NCBI GenBank assembly: GCA_037176845.1
Contig: JAYKXP010000024.1
Coordinates: 124,001-188,000 of the forward strand
From: Paramarasmius palmivorus
Lineage: Eukaryota; Basidiomycota; Agaricomycetes; Agaricales; Marasmiaceae
Direction of reading: 5' to 3'
DNA: 64,000 bases
Of the stretch, positions 57,055 through 64,000 are shown in pieces. Under the pieces are notes generated by a model, which made no database searches, was not told the DNA's origin, and saw only the letters and a list, made by a program, of their open reading frames with translations. The stretch's first letter is position 1. Every line of letters begins with the position of its first letter. Both the position numbers and the translations under genes were made by a program.

Positions 57055-60000
57055 ATGGAGAATTCGGAGAATGCCTTGTCAGCACCTGTCCCGAGACACG
57101 CTCGTATTCAAGACCTACAGGCTGCATTAGCTGCCCCTCGTCCCCGTTCCTCTTCCCTTGCTCAGGCCATGGGCCAAAGCTTCAGCAAACCTTCGTCACA
57201 AAGCCCCCAGCTGCAGCAGAAGAGTATTGCTTCATTAGCAAGCGGTGGATTCAAGCTCAAACGTGCCTTTGCTGCGAGAAGGAAGAAGTCAGAGGATGCT
57301 ACAAAGCTCTTTGCTTCAGGTTCAAACGACGCTGGCTCCCCATCACCTTCATCTCCCGCTCAACAACAGGTGGCTGCAGCGGCACCATCAAAGGTGACTG
57401 CACCACCACCTCCAACTGCCAAACGCACCAAGCTGACTATCCTAACTCAGGTTCTTACTGGCGGGTCCAAATCACAGAGCCCAGCGTCACCTCTTCCTCC
57501 TCCATTACCCCCAAAACCTTTGCCTTCACAAGGATCTAAACCTAGCTCGCCACCTGCCTTGCTCAAGACCTCTCACATTGCTGATGACCACCGGGGCTCT
57601 ATTATTCCCGTTACTCCAGCTATATCATCTGCAGTTGAATACCTGCGAAGAGGCGGGGAAGAAGACAAGGTACAAGATCAGCCAAAGGCGGAGGCAAGAA
57701 CAAAAGAGAAGGAACCAGAGAAGAAGGAAGACAGGAGCAGGGATCATATTAGGGAGGCAACGGCAGATAAGGACGGTGACGACAAGCAGAAGCAGGTTTG
57801 GAGAAAGAGTGATTCTACAATGAGTCACCATACGATACGACCTGGTGCAGCGGCTGGTAACCGCACTTCCCGACCTGTCTCAATGGCCGAATCCCTACAC
57901 TCTAATCACACAATCGTGCCGGTCAATAAACGGCTCAGTGCTCTGCTCACTGATGCCGAATTCCAGATGCCAGAGGAAGACGATTCTTCTTTCAAGTCTG
58001 CGTCAGAAGAGCTGGTCTCTGTTCCACAACAACTACCATCGCCATCAAATTCACCAGAAAACCCATCTCCAACACCATCTATCAAAAAGATGAAGAACAG
58101 ACGGTCGATGTCGCTCAACCTAGGCCCACTCACCCCGAAAACGCATGTGACACCGCCTGCCGCCAGTGTTGGATCACTAGCCGAATTCAAGTCAACCCCA
58201 AGATCTCTTTCAGAAGCATATCCATCATCTCCCATTGCTCCGTCACCATCGCGAGAGACTCCAACGCTAACTCGGGCCGCCGCTAATGGTATCATCTCCC
58301 CATCAAGCACAGGTCCGCAATCGACAGGCAACAACATCCGCGGCCGTCTTGCAGCGTGGTCCGCCACTAGTACTACCACAAGTTCAGCTCATGGTCACAT
58401 TACTACCGCCCCTACTCCGTCGAAACCCGAGCGCCACATTCCCAGTGCACCTCCGCCGTCCTCATTTCCCCGAAAAACCCCCAGCCCCCAACCTCATGCC
58501 ACGAGTTTGAGGCAAACTGCGATAAGTCTAACAGGCGGCCTTGCACCTGCTGCTGGGCTGGCAAAACGAGCGGTAGAGAAGATGGGCCGAGCTTGGGGTG
58601 GATTCTCGTCCGGCAGTGGCCATCATTCCGGACACTCATCATCATCGTCGAGTGTGGCATCAGATCATAACGTTGGACGTACCATATCAAATAACACCGG
58701 TAGCATCCCCTCTCTATCGAGTAAGGGCAAGTCACGTAGAACACCAGATGCACCTTCGGGATCATGGAGTATTTCCTCAGCTTCAACGTCGGACTCGGAG
58801 GCGTTCGCGGCTTCAGGTCCAGTGCTTGGCAAGAGGATACGTGGACCCATGAGGAAAGCTGGCGTAGCCGGAGGCATTGTGTTCGGTCGAGACCTTGCCG
58901 TTGTTGTGAGGGAGACTGCTGTCGGCGTCGGGGTTTCTGGCTATCCAGAATGGAAGGGTACAGAGAAGCATGAGAAAGAAGAAAGTGGTTCAACGGACAT
59001 GATGAAGGTTTTGGAGTCGAGGATGTTGCCTGCGTTGGTGGTACGCTGTGCCCAGCATCTTTTATCATGGGGAGTGCACGAAGAAGGCCTATTTCGGTAC
59101 GTTCTAGATTTGTACTCCCAAAGATAACCGGTTCTGAGTACCTTCTGTGAAATCAGTGTCAATGGTCGTCCATCTCATGTCTCCAAGATACGACATGAGT
59201 TTGACACCGGTAAGGTTACCCGCATATGTTCAAAAGAGGTGAATTACTGAGGAGTCCTAGGCGCTGACTATGACATGCGAGACTGTTCGCCCGGAGAACT
59301 GGATCCTCATGCTGTGGCATCAATCTTCAAGGCGTTTCTTCGCGAACGTAAGAAGATCTTCTTTTCTTCATCATTTCTTCGGACTAACGATAACATATCA
59401 ACTCAACAGTTCCGGAGCCCATCTTGACACATTCACTCATTCCATACTTCGAAGCTGCACTTTCGCAAGAGAACGCGTTAAATGCTGAACACCAAGCAAC
59501 CACATCGCCAGCCAAGATAGGCGGAAGAGGACCAACTCTACCTTCAGGGCCCAAGAGCGGTATCGGTGGTATCAGTGGTCTGCGAAAGCCGCCTTCTCTG
59601 TCAACGCTCGCCATGCCCAACTTTAGCGGAATGCGTCCTCCCTCTCGCTCTTTGTTGCGTGCCATCAAGTCGTTGTTAGATCAGCTTCCACCCGAAAATA
59701 AGGATCTGATTCGAACGGTGACCGAGCTGATCAAAGCCACTGCAAAGGAGCACAAAGACACCAAGATGCCAATAAGCAACTTGCTGTTGGTGTTCTGTCC
59801 CAGTCTCAACATGAACCCTCCTCTGTTGAGGGTCCTTTGTGAATCTGAAGAGATATGGGACGGACCACCTATAGAATCACCTGTGCTGGACATTAAACGC
59901 GACAGCGTCGTCCTTGATATTAAACCGCCCTCGCCTGTACTAGGAGCCGAGAAACCTACGGAGGACGCTACCGATGAAGATGACAATGACGAGAAGTACT

Positions 60001-61280
60001 CGGATGCTCGCGACGGAACTGAGGAAGAGGAGTGCTCGCCTTCGAAGGAAGCTGCCAGTGAAGATCGTTCTGACGACTCGCATGCCAGTGGCGGCGCTGG
60101 AGAGCGGCCGAGGAAAAGGACTGCTCCTCGCTCACGACCAATGGGTCCACGGCGTGCACATGTACCAGCTTCAGTCTTCACCGGACAGGACCCTGTCCCT
60201 GATCCGGTCATGACTGCTCTTCCAATATCGCCAGCCGCCTCGACAGTGTCGATAACCACCTCCGAAAGTGCCTCTGAGAACCGTTCTTTCGCATCTCGTG
60301 GAAATATCTCTTCGCCTCCACCTTTATCCTCGTCATTTGAATCATTACCCACTGCTTCCAGCTCATCTGTCGCACCATCATTGACTGATGTCCGCTTGGA
60401 GACAGACCCGTATGTCAAGCCTGCTACACCTGATCTTGAGCATGATATTCTTAATCCCAATAGGTATATGGCAGCCAACCACATTGTTGGTCCTGTCGAA
60501 TTCCCAAAGACTGCTGGTAGCTCGCCGACCACACCAGTGACGGCGACAAACAGACGATCGATACCCTTATTATCCCTTTCTGGCTATTCCCCCAATTCCG
60601 ACTCCAATTCCTCTCCGAACAATTCAGTACCACCGTCACCGTCCACTCGCAGCCGCAGACTGAAGAAGCCCTCTTTACATTTACTTTTCTCCAAACGTTC
60701 AGCATCACCACTCAATGTGGGCAACATTTCATCACCTCAGCCTTCGCTTTATACAAAGAGATCAGCTTCCGACTCGTCTGTCTCTACACCTTTGACCGCG
60801 ATGACTGCTCCGCAGTTTGAGCTCCCGCATTCGCTCGATACAAATATTGAGAATTCACCCCTCAGCTTTGGGGAAGGCTTCAATGTTGAGCCGCCTCAAT
60901 CGGCAGAAACAGAGTCCCCTTCTCAAACGTCACAACCGAGCGAAGACAAGGCCAAGGAGGAAGAGAATGAAAGAGAGGTAGAAGCTATCACCAGACCTCC
61001 TCTAGGTGAGACACCCATCGCAAAGATGTACGGGGCTTCTTCTTCAGCGCTCTCCTTGCCGCAGACGGACAGTCAAACACAACCGCGGTCTGTGACCCCA
61101 GCCCCCGCAATACCATCACACCTACGCTTAAAGCCGGCGAGGCAACCGTCAAAGGCTTCGATAAATTCGTCTACTTCATCGAATCATCTTGGTTTGCTCG
61201 ACGATGAGGACCAAGAAGACTGGACACAAAGTGTACTGATTGCCGCTGGTGCAGAGTGGAATGTTGGCAGTGGAAGGTAG
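57055..61280 (+). CDS. RhoGAP domain protein with long disordered flanks
   Basis: Speeds GTP hydrolysis by Rho-class GTPases. From ATG 57055: MENSENALSAPVPRHARIQD. About 600 Ser/Pro/Lys-rich residues come first. The RhoGAP domain starts MLPALVVRCAQHLLSWGVHE and has the arginine finger in EEGLFRVNGRPSHVSKIRH, joined across an intron at 59096-59156, followed by ELDPHAVASIFKAFLRELPE. It continues PILTHSLIPYFEAALSQ, then about 60 extra residues (GPTLPSGPKSGIGGISGLRK) before LLRAIKSLLDQLPPENKDLI and ISNLLLVFCPSLNM. The remaining about 450 residues are acidic and Ser-rich, ending DWTQSVLIAAGAEWNVGSGR. Four exons only: a long first (to 59096), two short and a long last. About 1,380 residues. The Rho target is unknown. 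Confidence 0.88.
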
Positions 61281-61693
61281 CATAAGGCAGCCTTCATTGA
61301 TTGTGCCTCGTTCTTATGGACATTTTTGTCGTCATTCGTTCCTTCGATTCTACTTATTGTATACCCTTGGTCATTTTGTCGTCAACATCCTGCTATTCTC
61401 AACAGTTTTCTATCACAACATGATTTTCTGATCTGCGCATTTATTCATTGATCTACTCAACTATACACTCATATACCGTACGGACAAAAGTTATGTATGG
61501 ATGCGAATCTAGCATGCTAAGTAGTTAGAACTATCATTATCTTGAAATGAATGAATGGGGCCTGAAGGTGTAAACGCGACGTCAGAAAGCCGGCCTAAAA
61601 CGGAAATGGCGCGTCATAATATTCATAAGGTATCAACTATAAAAGCACGCGTCTCTGCTCAATCCCCTTACCTCTCTCTCCCCTTCTTCCATC
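61281..61693. other. RhoGAP 3' flank and GH63 promoter
   Basis: 413 bases, AT-rich at 61410-61560. TATAAAAG at 61638-61645 lies 49 bp upstream of the GH63 start and is followed by a CT-rich leader. Confidence 0.5.
61638..61645 (+). promoter_or_regulatory. TATA box of the GH63 gene
   Basis: CTATAAAAGCACGC, with a pyrimidine-rich leader (CTTACCTCTCTCTCCCC) between it and the ATG at 61694. Confidence 0.6.
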
Positions 61694-64000
61694 ATGGCCT
61701 CTGACGCTGTGAAGCGGGTCCAAGAAAAGATATTTGGCAAGTCTACCCCTGCAGAGTCTATAGACGGCCTACCTCGCACCGAGCCTCCGCTCAAGATCGA
61801 CATTCCCAAGCCGCCGCCCACCGCATCGCCTATCCCACCTCCCAAAGTTCCCAAACAGTCGGATCAGTCTCCTGGCGCTGGTGAAGCTGCACCTGGTCAG
61901 GCAGATGATATCCCTCCGTGGCGAGTTCGTCTAGCATCAAAACTTGGTGCCGACTATAAAGGTGCCGAACGATATCGTCTCGACCAGGACGAAAAGAAGG
62001 AACGGCACTGGAAACGTTGGGGACCATATCTGAGTGATCGCCAATGGGTAGGTGTTCTTGTCGGCCCTGTCATCCATCGCGATGCTCAAGTGATTGCACT
62101 CAAAGGCTACCGTTCGCGAAGATTACTCTGGAAACGGTGATGCTTGGAGTCACTTCCCACATGAACATGCTCGTTCTCGCGCGTATAGGTGGGGTGAAGA
62201 CGGTATCGCTGGTATATCCGATAATCACCAGCGTCTTTGCTTCGCCCTCTCGCTATGGAATGGCGAGGATCCGATTCTCAAGGAGCGGCTATTCGGTGTC
62301 ACTGGCCATCAGGGAAACCACGGAGAAGATGTCAAGGAACTCTACTATTATCTCGATTCAACTCCGACACACTCGTATATGAAATTCTTATACAAGTACC
62401 CTCAACGCCGCTACCCATACGAACAGCTGGTGTCCGAGAACCAGAACCGTAGTCGTGATGTCGCCGAATTTGAAATTCTCGATACCGATGCCTTTGATGA
62501 AGATCGGTACTGGGACGTGTTTGTCGAGGTTAGATCATTTATGTTACTTGGTATCGCATGCACTAACTCAGTCTATGCAGTACGCCAAAGACGAAGATGA
62601 TCCAGAAAATATATACATTCGTATCACCAGCTACAACAGGGGGCCTGACCCAGCGACTCTCCACATCGTTCCCCAACTCTGGTTCCCCAACACCTGGTCA
62701 TGGCCCAAAGAGAAACCTCCAATGCCCTCCATGGCCGCCCACTGTCGCAATGGTATCAACTACATTTCCGTAAAGCATCCCGACCTCGGCAGGAACCATC
62801 TCTATTGTCTTCCTTCTCCCCCTCCTGTCGGACCTACCGGTAATTTCGAAGTCGATCCCGATGAAGAAGCGGTCGAGCCTGATCTCATCTTTACCGAGAA
62901 CAACACCAACTTCAGTCGATTATACGGTGGACAAAATGAAACACCCTATGTCAAGGACGCATTCCACGACCACATTATTCCTTCTCATCGACCCCCTGCA
63001 AGCGATTCTCGAGAGGACATGTTTACTCAGAGAATCCGTTCAAGGACGTATTCTTCCTTCGGATCCGAGATCTCTGATGGTCCGGAGGAAGGCCCCTGCA
63101 CGCCATTCCCTATGGGGCCTAGCTTTGTCAACCCTGATAAAGTCGGTACCAAGTCTGCTGCACACTATGAGTTCCGCGACGTCCCAGGTCAAGGTGGATG
63201 CGCCGTCGTTCGACTCAAGCTCACTCCTCTGTCCCTCAAAAAGGACCCGAGCATTGAAGACGAGGGTATCTTCGACGATGCCGTCGAGGCTCGGAGACAA
63301 GAAGCTGATGAATTTTACAACTCCCTCGTGTTTGGTCCGATCAGTGATGACTTCAGACAGATCATGAGGCAAGCATTGGGTGGTATGCTATGGACCAAAC
63401 AGTTCTACCAGTTCATTCAGAACGAGTGGTTGTCTGGTGATCCAGCCCAACCGCCACCGCCCCCCGAGCGTAAATACGTCAGAAATCGGGTACGAGGCTG
63501 CACATCATTTATTCTGTATTGGCGGCTGATCATACTGCTCTGTAGGAATGGCGCCATCTACACATCGCCGATATTCTCTCCATGCCTGACAAGTGAGTCG
63601 CACTCGAGCATTTTTTTTTGTTCAATGACTTATGTTCGTTTAGATGGGAGTACCCCTTCTTCGCTGCTTGGGACACTGCTTTCCATTGCTTGCCTCTGGC
63701 CGTCGTAGATCCAGCGTTCGCAAAAAAGCAGCTGGACTTGCTTACACGAGAATGGTACATGAAGCCTGACGGTCAATTGCCAGCCTACGAGTGGAACTTT
63801 AGCGACGTCAATCCACCAGTTCACGCATGGTATGCTAAGCCAATACCGTTTCCATTTACTTGTTCAACAATCCTATAGGGCCACATTCCGAGTATTCAAG
63901 ATCGAACGAAAGCTGTATGGAAAGGAGGATCTCGAGTTCTTAGAGCGTGTGTTCCAGAAACTCTTGCTCAACTTCACTTGGTCAGTCGGCCAGTGACCGT
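61694..64000 (+). CDS. GH63-family glycoside hydrolase (3' partial)
   Basis: An alpha-glucosidase/mannosyl-type enzyme of the GH63 clan with an (alpha/alpha)6 barrel. From ATG 61694: [20 protein letters not shown]. After a Pro-rich leader comes [20 protein letters not shown], then, across an intron at 62048-62105, [40 protein letters not shown] and [20 protein letters not shown]. The catalytic-domain start reads [20 protein letters not shown], then [20 protein letters not shown] (an Asp in AAWD is a likely acid residue) and [20 protein letters not shown]. Introns at about 62529-62580, 63490-63544, 63592-63643 and 63830-63878. It runs off the right edge in LLLNFTW. No signal peptide or membrane anchor, unlike ER glucosidase I (Cwh41), so this is the cytosolic branch. 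Confidence 0.88.

Noticed and set aside
59681..60532. 283-codon antisense frame within the RhoGAP gene
   Set aside because: Shadow of a Ser/Pro-rich coding region; the plus strand has the domain and the splice sites.

Overview
The window is nuclear DNA of a filamentous basidiomycete, most likely an Agaricomycete. Genes are packed on both strands and are cut by many introns of about 45-75 bases with GT-AG borders. The families fit: a DUF6535 membrane protein, an agaricomycete-type BTB protein, serine/threonine-rich single-pass membrane proteins with a beta-sandwich ectodomain, and Pcl-type cyclins. No rRNA, tRNA, CRISPR array, intact transposon or viral gene was seen. All gene models are hand-spliced from the sequence, so outer ends are usually firmer than individual splice sites.

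Layout. 0-3 kb: the 3' end of an unknown gene, then the poly(A)-RNA-binding zinc-finger gene nab2 (minus). 3-6 kb: a gene-poor stretch. 6.3-7.4 kb: a Pcl-type cyclin (minus). 7.4-9.6 kb: a second gene-poor stretch with a 26-bp palindrome and a TATA box sitting on a hairpin. 9.6-13.3 kb: a GNAT acetyltransferase and a glycerate-kinase-like P-loop kinase (both minus), then rer1 (plus), which needs a 6-nt micro-exon. 13.7-21.4 kb: a Ser/Thr-rich membrane protein (plus), a stand-alone IMPACT-domain protein (minus) and a CSC1/OSCA-type channel (minus). 21.8-34.5 kb: a very large acidic protein (plus), a UPF0696 eIF4E-like protein (minus), a gamma-tubulin complex component (plus) and a DUF6535 protein with a helical-repeat tail (minus).

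35-46 kb: cdc6 (minus) and spo11 (plus) start head to head, 185 bp apart, around a perfect palindrome with an ACGCGT core. A second Ser/Thr-rich membrane protein, two tandem C2H2 zinc-finger paralogues and a BTB protein follow (all minus). 46-64 kb: a Caprin-like RGG protein and the bifunctional thiamine gene thi6 (plus), a beta-sandwich membrane protein (plus), a zinc alcohol dehydrogenase (minus), a mitochondrial carrier, a RhoGAP and a GH63 glycosidase (plus), the last cut by the window edge.

The genes form no obvious metabolic cluster; most are housekeeping genes. Shared themes are cell cycle, meiosis and cytoskeleton (cyclin, cdc6, spo11, gamma-tubulin component, RhoGAP) and RNA or translation (nab2, IMPACT, UPF0696, Caprin-like). 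The least understood items are the large acidic protein, the paired zinc-finger factors, the DUF6535 protein and the two gene-poor stretches.
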